The position numbers and the translations under genes are program-made. From Cyrtodaria siliqua (Eukaryota; Mollusca; Bivalvia; Adapedonta; Hiatellidae), in the NCBI GenBank assembly GCA_037043455.1, contig JAWPHD010004371.1, positions 124,001 through 188,000 on the forward strand: a stretch of DNA of 64,000 nucleotides, given 5' to 3'. This document shows positions 1 through 11,370 of this stretch, piece by piece; the stretch's first letter is position 1; the number at the start of each line of letters is the position of its first letter. The notes beneath the pieces were generated by a model. It worked only from the letters and a program-made list of their open reading frames with translations. It was not told the DNA's origin and ran no database searches.

Positions 1-659
1 TAATAATAAAAGGAAAGTTTTATGTAGTACAATTGAATGCGTATGCGCATTTCACAGGGATCTGAAGCACATTATGACTGACGACAAAATCATTCCTTGT
101 CGCCGCTATTTCATTTGAAACAAGAATGTTTGTTTTAGGACGAACGGGGTTTTAGTGTGGGGTTAAACTCGCCTGCGTATTCGAGTAACAACCAAATATC
201 GTTCGTACTTTGTCCTTTATGTTCACTTTCAAACAAGAGCTTTCGATTAGTCTCTAATCAATTATTCAGTACAAGCATCTACTTAGGTCTTATATGTTGA
301 AGAAGCAATACCAATTATCGACCTCCCTGAGACCTGTTTTTAATTGAAATAAATCTACCGAATTTTCTGAGAGTGTTTTGTCTGGAAACTGAATGAACAT
401 AATTAAATCTAGTTGAAGTAATATAACTGGGATGAAGCCACTTCTCATCACATTTCAAACACAATGGTTTGGTTATCAATCAATATGTCCACTCTGAGTA
501 AAGAAGGTGCACGCTTACGTGCACGTGTAAGAAGATACAATTTGCACTAATTTGAATATTTGACAGAATATATTACTTTGTTTCAACTAATACTTTAGTG
601 TATACTTTGTATTATCCCATGTACATTGATTGAGCTAAGCATACACTGTTATATCTATC

Positions 660-705
660 TGTGTTTTCATCCATCCTTCCGTCTGTCCTTCCATCCATCC
701 ATACA
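660..705. repeat. Pyrimidine-rich CCAT/GTCC simple repeat
   Basis: Short degenerate tetranucleotide tract of CCATCC, GTCTGTCC and CTTCC steps. The same position in the C-type paralogues carries related tracts (29,965-30,050 and 62,220-62,320), so the tract predates the duplications and has evolved separately in each copy. Confidence 0.6.
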
Positions 706-1059
706 TCGTTCGTAGTCCAAATGCGTATATATAACGTCCACAGGAGGTCATATATATACAATAGCCCGAGCAGCACACATTGTTAACACATATACAAGAG
801 GCCACGATGGTGCATTACATTATTGTAATTGCTGTTTAAGTGCTTATCAGCGCATATAATATCTGATTGCTGGGAGGATACATAGATTTACGTGTTATAT
901 GTGTAATACAATCTAATATATTTATATGACAACACTCTCGTATGACTGACTCTGATACGCATGTTTTCGACCCCATCCAATGGATGAGACTGAGGTCAAG
1001 GTATATGTATTGAATACAGAAACGCCAGGGTGACCTCCCGTGTACAAGAACGTGCTCGG

Positions 1060-1150
1060 ACGTGCACCTGAGGTCTTCCTCCACCAATAGAAGCTGGGAT
1101 GTCAGCATATGCACTTAGCTGTTAGGGTGAATATTAAATCCAATTTTCAA
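1060..1150 (+). mobile_element. SINE 3' fragment (bivalve tRNA-SINE tail)
   Basis: The segment carries the tail motifs seen in the two full SINEs of this window: CACCTGAGGTCTTCCTCCAC, AATAGAAGCTGG, a degenerate CATATG-CTTAGCTGTT and ATCCAATTTT. The tRNA head is missing; sequence upstream instead matches the unit flank (GAGACTGAGGTCAAGGTA). It is therefore a decayed copy of the SINE fixed in C-type units. Confidence 0.75.
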
Positions 1151-1349
1151 TCCAGGTATTTTAAAATGAGTATTAACAAAAGGCGATATTATGCGTACAT
1201 AATGCTGTCTGAGCCTGCCACTGAGTAGGATACCATGCACCTTAACTTTACCGTATCATCCCTTATTTGTAAATAGTTTTATCTTTATATATTTACATTA
1301 ATTTTTAATTAATACTTCATTTCTTCATCTTTCATCAGTTTTTGCGCGC

Positions 1350-1405
1350 AATATGACCTGAGTATGTGTCGACGTGCCGTTAAACACCATTCATTCATTC
1401 ATTGA
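1350..1405 (+). mobile_element. Second SINE tail with CATT microsatellite end
   Basis: ATATGACCTGAG followed by a TGTGTCGACGTGCCGTTAAA-like block and a (CATT)n run is the characteristic 3' end of tRNA-derived SINEs common in bivalves. It is present only in unit 1, not at the same place in the other units, so it is a separate insertion. Head and body are not visible. Confidence 0.65.
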
Positions 1406-1875
1406 CATGTTAGCCTGATTAATGGAAACGCATGTCTACTAAAACGGATTACCCTTCGTTTGCAATATTTACAGAGGGATAGAGGTTTACGTTTACTTCA
1501 ACAAACTGTGCAACATTAAACTGCTCTTATACGATTGATAAACTAGCAATATGTTCTTCTGAGATAAATGTGTCGACTTTATTTTATAGTTTCATTTTAA
1601 AACATTACAAAAATGTTATGTATATTGTGTAACATAAAAGTTCATGTTAACACCTTCCAACACCTAGGCTGTAACTCAGTGACATTTATTATGTTGATAC
1701 TTTAATACAAACACAATATTGCTTGGCTTTTTAATCTTATTTGCGAAATTATATAGGCTATAAGTTACATAATTATTTCTCATGCATTTAGTATTTGACA
1801 ATAAGGATACCCTTTTAAATAATCATAGGGGCATCATTAACAAGCAATGACATATCTTTAAAGTAGTTTAAACAA

Positions 1876-2139
1876 GAGGTGTTCAACTACTTATAACGAA
1901 ACACTTCGATTTAGTAAATGAATCAAATATCTTGACATGCTCGCTGAATATGTTCATGTTAATGTCAAATTATATGATTCCTCTGACATGAACTATTATG
2001 TTCTTCCTAATTTAGTTGAATCCACATTTTTGAAAAAGGGTAAAGTTTGATATTTTGAATTAAAACTCTTCAATTATAAAAAATAACTGCAATACAAATA
2101 AATATTTATGATTAATTTATGATTTCACAACAAACAAAT
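1876..2139. other. No recognisable feature
   Basis: AT-rich sequence between two macrosatellite fragments. Multiple stops in all frames; no repeat, RNA or TIR structure recognised. Confidence 0.5.
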
Positions 2140-2560
2140 GACGATCCATCTAGTAGCTTTTAAGGCACTCTTCGATTACGGCACACTATGATTGTCACCA
2201 AACACTCTTCTAGTCGACTCTATTCAATGTAAAACCAGAACTTTTGTCTCAGGACAAATGGGAATGTTATGTTTACTGTCAAACAATGGTCACACGTCGT
2301 TGATTATTCTCTAAGCAATCATTCAATATAACTATCTTCTCAGTTCTTATACTTTTAACATGTAATAACAGTTATCGACCTCGCCATATGATCTGTCGTT
2401 AGCTGAAATAAATCAACAGAATATTTTAAAAATGTTTTCTCTGGAACGAAATTAATTAAATATAATGTAATTAGTATGTTTAAGTGGAGACGAATGTGAT
2501 ATGACGAGGGCCAAACCACTTATCGCATCACCTTTCAAACATAATGGTTTGGTTGTATGA
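2140..2560. repeat. Macrosatellite fragment (C-type internal part)
   Basis: Matches 28,855-29,100 and 61,160-61,400: the ACGATCCATCTAGTAG block, the block with CACCAAACACTCTTCTAGTC, and then the Ataacagttatcgacctc-type block and CAAACATAATGGTTTGGTTG. It restarts the C half only about 265 bp after unit 1 ends, so unit junctions here are not regular head-to-tail joins. Confidence 0.7.
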
Positions 2561-2914
2561 GATAATGGAATGTTTTGAAAAGTCCAGTTAAAAAAGTGAA
2601 ATATAGCACTGTAGTTATAACAAATATTTTGAAATTATGTTGTAATGCTTGCCTTTTTATTTGTTTATTAATACAAAGAAGAAAAGAAGTAACAATATGC
2701 TGATATTGTATTAGGTCTATTTTATAATTCATCAAATTGGTTATTTTTCGTTCAAATTGAACACTAATATTATTGTGAAAGGCGCAAAATAAATGAGGTA
2801 CTGGTCAAGCAGCATAGGCGTTTTCATGGTGTTTATACCTATAACTAGAATATAGTCTTCCGCCTGTTTTTGCTCCATCAGTCACCGTCGAATAAAATAA
2901 CCTTTACGCATGAG
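2561..2914. other. No recognisable feature
   Basis: AT-rich; short open frames only (about 60 codons on the minus strand), with no protein-like composition and no paralogue in the window that I recognise. Confidence 0.45.
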
Positions 2915-3275
2915 ACTTTGCCCTCAATGGTTTGTTCTCAATGTTGTGTTGTTCCGTCGTCTGCCAAGTCACTGAGTAACTTCTTTGTGGCTTTCTACGC
3001 TATTGTTTTTTGTATTTATTTATACACGAGCAGCTTTTTGTTTAACTTGCCTATTAATGCAGCCTTTTTGGTTAGAGAATAGTTCAACCGGGGGATTTCT
3101 TTATTTACACTGTCCGGTTTTATTGGGATGACAGTAGGGTAAGTGCGAGGTTTGGTACATCCTAGCACATGGTTTGAACCCCCATCGGTCTTGTTTGCCA
3201 CTAACCGTTCCAAGGTTGTAGCCCTATTGTCAACCCTTTGTGTTTGTGATGTCGTTTGCCTTTTATTAATTTTTG
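2915..3275 (+). mobile_element. RT-element 3' tail, 5'-truncated copy
   Basis: Same order of blocks as the 3' untranslated tail of the RT element at 21,240-21,745: TGGTTTGTTCTC, CTGCCAAGTCACTGAGTA, CTATTGTTTTTTGTAT, GATTTCTTTATTTACACTGT, GGGATGACAGTAGGGTAAGT, GTAGCCCTATTGTCAACC and GTGTTTGTGATGTCGTTTGC. It stops short of the usual terminus: the last ~100 bases are replaced at 3,275 by an unrelated hairpin-bearing repeat. Confidence 0.8.
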
Positions 3276-3305
3276 TCTCGCCCACCTGAGTGGGTAGCGA
3301 GACAT
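3274..3305. repeat. Hairpin TGTCTCGC / GCGAGACA
   Basis: TGTCTCGC, then CCAC, a 4-base loop region, GTGGG and GCGAGACA form a near-perfect stem. It is directly followed by a GGCGGCGGCGG stretch. It heads the repeat block that continues to about 3,640. Confidence 0.7.
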
Positions 3306-3640
3306 AGCAGTCGGGCCGCGGCGGCGGCGGCCACACTTTAAAATAACTATAACTCAACAACCGCTGCTCATGTTTTTCCGAAACTTTGTCACATGCTTTA
3401 TTGGGTCAAAGGACATCACGTAATGCCAACATTACCAATGTCAAGGTCATATTTTGCGTTATTTTTCCAAAACTTATCCTTGGTTAAGTAACTTAACCTC
3501 GGTTAGGTAACTTAACACCAGTTAACTGTATATGATTGCCTCATTTTCTTTGTTTGATACTTGGTCATATGTATTGTTGGCAGTGGTGTCATTGAACGAC
3601 AAAAAATACCAAGGTCAAGGTCATATTTTTCTTATTTTCC
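3306..3640 (+). repeat. Tandem ~150-170-bp repeats with AGGTCA half-sites, block 1
   Basis: At least two units share a TTTGATACTTGGTCATATG-like block, a 'gtcattgaac' block and a TCAAGGTCATATTTT block. The same unit recurs at 6,000-6,480. The end at 3,609-3,625 contains overlapping AGGTCA half-sites (CCAAGGTCAAGGTCATA). Whether this is functional is unknown. Confidence 0.65.
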
Positions 3641-4974
3641 CAGCAATGTATATAGATTACATTTTTCCATGATAGCAATCTGGTACAGGTAGATTATATA
3701 AAAATATCGAACATTCATAGGTTATCATTTTAGCGCTTTCATATAAGTTTTTGATGTTCATTTTTGAATGTCATGCTTGTGTGAATACTTATTGATGTAC
3801 TTTTTAAAGATGCACTTAAGTTTACAATTCAGTAAGCTTCATAAAGCGTAAATAAGCTCTTTTGTAGCACTGAATTCAGTTTAAAACCTCTATTTTGCTT
3901 CAAATTAGAAGTCAATTTACCCCACCCACTATTGACACATTTTTATGCATTTAGTTTAGTTAATATTTTTAACAATATGTGTGTAAACTTGTAAGAATCA
4001 GTAATTTACAAACTTTCTACATGATTTAAAGAATATTATAATATGAATAAGGGATTGTTATGATATATTGATAAAATTAAGTACTAAGCAATGTTCATGG
4101 GATTGCACATATGTGTTCAGTAAGCCTGATAAGTTGAGACACTTGCCAAACTGGAAGTATAAGCCTTCCTCAAAGTAACTGCAACATAAACAGTATTAAC
4201 ATATTCTGATATATACATATATTGCACAGACGACACACAGTCCAAAGGATTCTAGATAAAGGAATTGTGCGGTTTAACAAGTATTTTTTTAACAAAAGTC
4301 TTTTTTAGGTGTATGCGTCATGGCAATACTTATTATGATTACACATTTAGATTATGTATTACACATAAATACATGCAATAAACATTGCATATTGCAGCGG
4401 AAAATCTTAAAAGTTGTCTATTTTAATACTTTTAATTACAATTTATGCATATTTTAAGGATTTTTACACCTGAATTTCCCCACCCATATACGACACAATA
4501 AAGAATTCTGCATATGAAATGTAAAAATAGTAGTACAATGCATTTGTACGAACCATTTTTGTGTTACTGAAAAATGAATCGACGAAGATGAATTGATTTT
4601 AATTGGGATTTTACGGCGCACCAACACAAACATGTTATATGACGCCAACAGGAATGAACATTCGATCCGGCTCACTCTTCATTTGCCTTTTCATTTTCTT
4701 TCTGTTTTTTTTTGCATTTAGTCGAAAATGCAGCGGTCTACTTTGTGATTTTAGTACGTGGATTTATTCAATATGCGATTTGTAAACATGGTTAAGTCTT
4801 CATAATGGAATACGTCAAAAGTCACATTCTCTATATATTTCAGTTCGCTTAAAACTTTTGAAGTGATTTTATGAAAAGTGTACAACTTCAAGCCATAAAC
4901 AAGAGACCCACTCGCCTTGTCCCAAAGTGCTCTCATGTTTTAAGAAACAACAACAATTTCTTTATATAAATCTG
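3641..4974. other. No recognisable gene; AT-rich DNA between repeat blocks
   Basis: Because the 3,306-3,640 repeat family resumes at 6,000, this segment plus the GACCCC repeats looks like sequence inserted into, or retained between, parts of one array. Open frames of 60-73 codons at 4,454-4,936 are not protein-like. Confidence 0.45.
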
Positions 4975-5900
4975 TAAAACTGTGACCCCTGTTGTGGCCA
5001 TATTTGACCCAAATGTCGACATTTGAACAAACTAGGTAGAGGATCATAAGCTTATGGTACATGCAAACTATTATTTAGCTTTTGAAGTATCAGAGAAGCT
5101 GTTTGAATATGTTTTCCTAAATAATTCAATCGTATAGTGTGACCCCCGGGACAGTGCCACATTTGATTCCAGGCATGATTCAAGGGACACGATTTAAATT
5201 ATTTGGTACAGGACAATAATCTTAAGCTATATGTAGCTTATTACACCTCTAGCTCTTGTAGTTCCAGAGAAGATGTTTATAGACGTTCCTACATAACTCT
5301 ATGTAAATATGTGACCCCCGGGACACCATTTGAACAAAACAAATTGGTAGAGATCGATATTCTTATGCTACATGCATCGTATTAGATCTCTAGCTCTTTT
5401 TTTTATGGACTTTCCTATATAACTCGTAAAACTTTAACCCCAGAACCGGGCCATAGTTGGACACATAGTCACGATTTAAACAAAATTGTTAGAGAAAGAT
5501 AAGCTTATACAATATACAAAATAGTAGACCTCTGGCTCTTGTCTTTTTTAAAAAAGAGATTTTAAAGATGTTTCTATATGACTCTATGTAAATATATGAC
5601 CCCTGGGGCGGAGCCAGATATGACCCCAGGGTCAGCATTTTAACAAACTTGCTAGTGGACCATAAGCGTATGCTTCATGCATAGCTCTTACAGTTTTAGA
5701 GAACATTATTTATTTTTAAAGACTTCCTATATAACTGTATGAACGAAATTACCCCCGGGTCTGGGCCATAGTTGACCCTGGGGTCACCATTTTATAAATA
5801 CTTGGTAGAGGACCCTAAAAGTATAATACATGCAAAATATTAGACCTGTAGCTCTTCTAGTTTCAGCGAACACGAGATTTTAAAGAAACAAGATTTTTGC
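4975..5900 (+). repeat. Tandem ~125-170-bp GACCCC-rich repeat, about six units
   Basis: Six diverged units begin near 4,981, 5,139, 5,311, 5,434, 5,596 and 5,748 with GTGACCCC or a variant. Each goes on through a GGCCATA-TTGACC block, ATTTGAACAAA, GGTAGAGGA, a CTTATG-TACATGC block, a TAGCTCTT-AGTT block and CTATATAACT. The unit closely resembles a dispersed tandem repeat familiar from bivalve genomes (recognition from general knowledge). Confidence 0.8.
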
Positions 5901-5999
5901 TTAAAAGGGGGAGATAACACTAATAACAGGAATCAGCTACCCTGTTCACACTGCTATCATGGATTTTTTGTTTCTCTATCAGGTACTCAATAACATGGT

Positions 6000-6485
6000 A
6001 CTAGTAAGAATTTGTCCCTTGAGATGGTAACACAAAGGGTATGTCTTTGGTCTATAACATCAGTTAATTTTATGTGATTGCCCCACTTTATGTCTTTGAT
6101 ACTTAGTCGTATGTAGTGTTGGCATTGGTGGACATCGCTAAACGACAAGAATACCACGGCCAAGGTCAGGTTTGCGTTATTTACCCTAAACATCAGTTTG
6201 GTTAGGTAAGTTAACCTCAGTTAACATTTGCTGATAACTTTAGTTTCTTTGTTTGATACTTAATCACACGCATCGCTGGCATTGATGGACATCACTGAAC
6301 AACACAAATTACCAAGGTTAAGGTCATATTTTACGTTATTTTCTCAAAACCACACCCTGGTTAACCTTTTAACCTCATTAACTTAACTTTTTATGATTAC
6401 CTCCTTTTTATTTGTTTGATACTTGGTCATATGAAGTGTTATCTTTGGTGGACATCATTTAAGCACAAGTTTAATAAAATATTTC
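6000..6485 (+). repeat. Tandem AGGTCA-containing repeats, block 2
   Basis: Three diverged units (about 6,065-6,200, 6,225-6,365, 6,390-6,480) share TTTGATACTT-GTC, GGTGGACATC, an AACGACAA-type block and AAGGTCA. They match the block at 3,306-3,640, about 2.4 kb upstream. Between units are TTAGGTAAGTTAACCTC-like linkers also seen at 3,480-3,530. Confidence 0.65.
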
Positions 6486-6494
6486 ATAAGCGGT

Positions 6495-6625
6495 TTGCCA
6501 CGGTGGTGCAGAAACCCTCAGACCGAGGTCTTGTTATATGTAGTTGTTCTTTGTTTCTGTGTATGTTTGTGGTTGACTGTCGTCTTTGATACTACTTTTC
6601 CTGTTCGATTTTATATCAATATGTA
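6495..6625 (+). mobile_element. RT-element 3' terminus only
   Basis: Contains TTCTTTGTTTCTGTGTATG, GTGGTTGACTGTCGTC and CTTTTCCTGTTCGATTTT, the last ~110 bases of the RT-element tail, in plus orientation. Everything upstream of the tail terminus is missing. Confidence 0.7.
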
Positions 6626-6679
6626 TCAGGCATGTTACAATCTGTCATCATACATTGAGCCTGTTCAACAACATTCGAG

Positions 6680-7703
6680 TTAATTAGCAAAATTTATGAA
6701 AAGAGAAATGATTTAATTTCGACATTGATAATTATCTCCGAACAACTTCTTATGGGGTGTATGTGTCTCAACTTATTCGTTTTTCAAGAGCTTGTACTCG
6801 AGTTGTTGACTTTAATATTCGTAAGCTTTGTATAATTGTAAAGCTACTCAATCAGGGTTACCGTTACTATAAATTTCGTAAAACCTTTGCACAATTGTAT
6901 TATCGTAACCCTGATCTTCTTTCCAAATATAAAAGTAATTTAAGGACTCTTCTGCGACAAGGACTATCACAACCTGACTTCTATGGTGATGGGTTTTATA
7001 AACTTCGTAAGATTCCTGGCCATGATCACTTTCATACTATCTTTGTTAAACTTGTTAAAAAAAAGTTTATCAAAAGAGGTTATGACCCTATCATTTTGCA
7101 ACGTACTGCATGCTGGTGGTGGACCCTTTTAGAGTTCGCCACTATGCTTTCCTCTTTAATTGTACGACGAACGGACAGGCTGTGGACCCTAAAATGACGC
7201 CTACCTAAAGTCCATTGATACGGTGACGTTTGATGTTTGGCTATGATCTTCCTTGTCGTGCCCTTAATGGTTTATTCTCTTGTTGCTCTGGCTTCTGCCA
7301 AGTCATTGAGTACCTTCTTTGTTGCTTGCTAGGCTATTGCTTTTTGTATTATATTTACAGGAGCATATTTGTGTTTTACTTATATTGCCTAGTGATGCTG
7401 CCTTAGTTAGATATTAGATCACGGCGGGGATTTCTTTATTTACACTGTCCTGTTTTAATGGGATGACAGTAGGGTAAGTGTGAGGTTTGGTGCCCTAGAA
7501 CCGGTTTAAACCCCCAGTGGCCTACTTTGTCACTGACCGTTCCAATGCGGTAGCCCTAATGTCAACCTTTTTGTGTTTGTGATGTCGTTTGCATTTAATA
7601 TTACTTTTGCCTTCTTGTTTGTCTGTTTGCGTGTTTGTTTATGTGTTTTGTTTACAGTCCTGCTTGAATGCTACTTTCCCTGTCCGATCTTTTTATATTT
7701 TTT
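6680..7703 (+). pseudogene. RT element, 5'-truncated: RT C-terminus plus 3' tail
   Basis: The frame that opens at 6,757 (to 7,197) encodes the end of an RT ORF: YGVYVSQLIRFSRA, an intermediate block with RKTFAQLYYRNPDLLSKYK, LRQGLSQPDFYGD, then GHDHFHTIFVKLVKK and GYDPIILQRTAC. It corresponds to 20,810-21,238 and 59,040-59,456 elsewhere. A one-base expansion near 7,060 (AAAAAAAA) keeps K-K-K, and later shifts destroy the conserved C-terminus, so it is not functional. From 7,200 to 7,703 the non-coding tail follows, ending CCCTGTCCGATCTTTTTATA. The upstream RT core is absent. A GCATGTTACA word lies both about 50 bases before the fragment (6,629) and right after its end (7,707), a possible target duplication. 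Confidence 0.85.
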
Positions 7704-7749
7704 TAAGCATGTTACACCTGTTATACGTAGATCATTACTGTTGGACAAT

Positions 7750-8125
7750 TTACAGGCAGATGTTATTGAAGCTTTTAATGACAACTCACGGTATCTGGAT
7801 GACATATTGGTCATTGACAACCTTTCTTTTCTACTATGGTTAATAATATATATCCTAAAGCACTTTAACTTAACAAAGCTATTCCTTCTGATATTAACGC
7901 TACTTTTCTCGATTTATATCTCTCTCTCGAAAATGTTGAAATAATTAGCAAATTCTATGAAAAGGGAGAAGACTTCGTAAAACCTTTGTAATATTTTATT
8001 ATCGTAACCCTGATCTTCTTTTAAAATATAAATATAATTGAAGAACTCTTCTGCGACAAGGACTATTACAACCAGACTTCTATGGTGATGTGATTTATAA
8101 ACTTGTTAAAAAGGTTTATTAGAGT
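7750..8125 (+). pseudogene. RT element fragment with internal deletion
   Basis: Starts at the RT active-site neighbourhood (QADVIEAFNDNSRYLDDIL; YLDD kept at about 7,788-7,800). It continues through degraded KHFNL/LDLYLS-like sequence, then jumps at 7,970 to the RKTF-YYRNPDLL region and the QGL-PDFYGDVIYKL region, ending near 8,125. About 200 bases of the RT C-terminal region present in other copies are missing at the jump. Frames are broken several times. Confidence 0.8.
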
Positions 8126-8257
8126 GGTAAATATATCTCAAAACCATTAGCGGTACGACAAGACAATTGGTCATCGAACAATCAAAACAAGCTGAGTAAA
8201 CTAAAGTAATACATGAATTGTAAAACACACATAAAACAGGATTCCAGATATCATTGA
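8126..8257. other. Spacer before satellite array
   Basis: Short unrecognised sequence leading into the 48-bp array. Confidence 0.4.
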
Positions 8258-10415
8258 ATGGATTGGTAACATTGAGATGCTACTCCGCCGTCCATGTGTG
8301 TCTATATGGGATTGGTAGCATGCGATGCTCCTCCGCCGTCCATGTGTGTCTATATGGGATTGGTAGCATGCGATGCTCCTCCGCCGTCCATGTGTGTCTA
8401 TATGGGATTGGTAGCATGCGATGCTCCTCCGCCGTCCATGTGTGTCTATATGGGATTGGTAGCATGCGATGCTCCTCCGCCGTCCATGTGTGTCTATATG
8501 GGATTGGGAGCATGCGATGCTCCTCCGCCGTCCATGTGTGTCTATATGGGATTGGTAGCGTGCGATGCTCCTCCGCCGTCCATGTGTGTCTATATGGGAT
8601 TGGTAGCGTGCGATGCTCCTCCGCCGTCCGTGTGTGTCTATATGGGATTGGTAGCATGCGATGCTCCTCCGCCGTCCATGTGTGTCTATATGGGATTGGT
8701 AGCATGCGATGCTCCTCCGCCGTCCATGTGTGTCTATATGGGATTGGTAGCATGGGATGCTCCTCCGCCGTCCATGTGTGTCTATATGGGATTGGTAGCA
8801 TGCGATGCTCCTCCGCCGTCCATGTGTGTCTATATGGGATTGGTAGCATGCGATGCTCCTCCGCCGTCCATGTGTGTCTATATGGGATTGGTAGCATGCG
8901 ATGCTCCTCCACCGTCCATGTGTGTCTATATGGGATTGGTAGCATGCGATGCTCCTCCGCCGTCCAAGTGTGTCTATATGGGATTGGTAGCATGCGATGC
9001 TCCTCCGCCGTCCATGTGTGTCTATATGGGATTGGTAGCATGCGATGCTCCTCCGCCGTCCATGTGTGTCTATATGGGATTGGTAGCATGCGATGCTCCT
9101 CCGCCGTCCATGTGTGTCTATATGGGATTGGTAGCGTGCGATGCTCCTCCGCCGTCCATGTGTGTCTATATGGGATTGGTAGCATGAGATGCTCCTCCGC
9201 CGTCCATGTGTGTCTATATTTGATTGGTAGCGTGCGATGCTCCTCAGCCGTCCATGTGTGTCTATATGGGATTGGTAGCGTGCGATGCTCCTCCGCCGTC
9301 CATGTGTGTCTATATGGGATTGGTAGCATGAGATGCTCCTCCGCCGTCCATGTGTGTCTATATGGGATTAGTAGCGTGCGATGCTCCTCCGCCGTCCATG
9401 TGTGTCTATATGGGATTGGTAGCATGAGATGCTCCTCCGCCGTCCATGTGTGTCTATATGGGATTGGTAGCGTGCGATGCTCCTCAGCCGTCCATGTGTG
9501 TCTATATGGGATTGGTAGCGTGCGATGCTCCTCCGCCGTCCATGTGTGTCTATATGCGATTGGTAGCGTGCGATGGTCCTCAGTCAGCTATGTGTGTCTA
9601 TATGGGATTGGTAGCGTGCGATGCTCCTCAGCCGTCCATGTGTGTCTATATGCGATTGGTAGCGTGCGATGCTCCTTCGCCGTCCATAAGTGTATATATG
9701 GGATTGGTAGATTGCGATGATCCTCAGACGTTCATGTGTGTCTATATGGGTATGGTAGCGTGCGATGCTCCTCCGCCGTCCATGTGTGTCTATATGGGAT
9801 TGGTAGCGTGAGATGGTCTTCAGTCAGCTATGTGTGTCTATATGGGATTGGTAGCGTGCGATGCTCCTCAGCCGTCCATGTGTGTCTATATGGGATTGGT
9901 AGCGTGCGATGCTCTTCGGACGTCCATCTGTGTCTATATGGGATTGGTAGCATGCGATGCTCCTCAGATGTTCATGTGTGTCTATATGAGATTTGAAGCG
10001 TGCGATGCTCCTCAGCCGTCCATGTTTGTCTGGATGGGATTGGTAACGTGCGATGCTCATCAGCCGATCATGTGTGTTAATATGGGATTGGTAGCGTTCG
10101 ATGCTCCTCAGCCGTTCATGTGTGTCTGTATGGGATTGGTAGCGTGCGATGCTCCTCAACCGTTCATGTGTGTCTATATGGGATTGGTAGCGTGCGATGC
10201 TCCTCAGCCGTCCATTTTGTCTATATTGGTAGCGTGCGATGCTCCTCAGCCGTCCATGTGTGTCTATATGGGATTGGTAGCGTACGATATTCTTCAGCCG
10301 TCCATGTGTGTCTATATGTGATTGGTAGCGTGCAATGCTCCTCAGCCGTCCATGTGTGTCTATATGGGATTGGTAGCGTGCGATGCCCTTCAGCCGTCCA
10401 TGTGTGTCTATATGG
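8258..10415 (+). repeat. 48-bp satellite array 1, about 45 units
   Basis: The unit runs CATGTGTGTCTATATGGG, ATTGGTAGC(A/G)TGCGATGC, TCCTC(C/A)GCCGTC. Because 48 is a multiple of 3 and the unit lacks stops in several frames, long artificial ORFs run through it on both strands (16-residue repeats such as MCVYMGLVACDAPPPS). The first ~25 units are nearly identical; from about 9,540 the units diverge steadily toward the right edge and include shortened ones (near 10,215). Each unit has a small stem AGCAT-GCG-ATGCT. The right edge continues into the macrosatellite unit at 10,421, as at array 2. Confidence 0.97.
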
Positions 10416-11323
10416 ATTACATGTACGCTGTGGAAGAGCGAATGCATATATCGTAAGTATCTTCTTCGAGAGAGATATAGGTTTGATTAGACCATCACAC
10501 AGTAATAATTGTACGAATGTCTGTGTCAAAACACATTCTCTTGTGAACTTTATTTCAGAACACAGATCGTGACTGGCATACCTTTGTGATAACGGTATGT
10601 TTGGTTGTTTAGTAAAAATGTATGCTGTGTTTAATACGATATCAATAAATACTTAACATACAAGCAAAATGTATTCATTCTGACTGATATTCACTGTCAA
10701 AGATATGTTGTTTTTTCCAGTTTTCAGATCGTGTATTCCTAAGAACTAATAACAATTATCGACCTCGACTGTGGAGCAATCGTTATTTGGAAATAAATCA
10801 ATATAATATTCTCATATGATTTTTTTCTGGTGACTGAAAATAATTTTGTAAGCGCAACTTAAATTGTGTGATTAAGTATGGATTTTAATGACAATGCTAG
10901 GATCAAGACATGTTTTCCCATTGAACTCTGCAATACAGTGTTATTGCTTAAGAGATGATATCTACAAGAGTTACCCACACTTGTGGTTGGTTAAATCAAA
11001 GTATTGAATTGTAAAATAAAACCATGGCCGTACTTTGTGCAAATAGCTACCACAGGAATTCATCTCATAAGCCTTTAAAAATTCATATGTACCAAGTGGA
11101 ATTAATAGTTATATTGATTAACGCAATATTGACGCGAATGTAAGCAATAAAACGGACTTGACAACCTGCACTTAATCAACAGATTCCATCAATTTGTTCT
11201 AAAAGACATCCTTCATTTGGCTTTATTTATATTGGAGAGCTTTATATTATCGTTGCAATCAGACATCGGCCTGCTCGGCTGTTTGTACCAAACTAATACA
11301 CATATTAAGAGTGAACTGCCAGC

Positions 11324-11370
11324 AAAAAAAAGAGTATGATAATGGACCTTTGGAAACAGCCGAGCACGAC
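11324..11370 (-). mobile_element. Short hairpin-element family, 5'-truncated copy
   Basis: A ~46-base insert (AGAGTATGATAATGGACC, TTTGGAAAC, GCCGAGCACGAC, preceded by an A run) is present here but absent from the paralogous site at about 47,958, where the two flanks join directly. The same 40 bases end longer insertions at 50,210-50,352 and 54,220-54,350. Read on the minus strand, all three end in TCATACTC plus a T run at the same side. Confidence 0.7.

Larger units (their letters stand above)
1..1875. repeat. Macrosatellite unit 1, partial (C-type half)
   Basis: This stretch reads as a diverged paralogue of 14,830-16,620, 28,980-31,310, 50,460-52,270 and 61,290-63,230. Shared landmarks in order are a block ending CTTTGTCCTTTA, a block with ATTATCGACCTC, the pyrimidine-rich CCATCC/GTCTGTCC stretch near 670, and a terminal block with AACAAGCAATGACATA and AAAGTAGTTTA. 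A SINE tail near 1,060 sits at the same relative place as the SINEs in the two C units. No conserved reading frame is visible across copies, so I treat the unit as non-coding. The 5' part lies outside the window. Confidence 0.7.

Noticed and set aside
7570..7944. Membrane-protein-like ORF (Phe/Cys/Leu-rich)
   Set aside because: It is the T-rich RT-element tail read as protein; the same hydrophobic frame recurs wherever the tail occurs (21,607; 23,869 minus; 27,280 minus; 42,899).
8254..9720. 488-codon and 381-codon open frames through the 48-bp array
   Set aside because: Open frames exist in several frames on both strands only because the unit is 48 bp and stop-free; unit differences are spread without regard to codon position. 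No start context, signal or flanking exon was seen.
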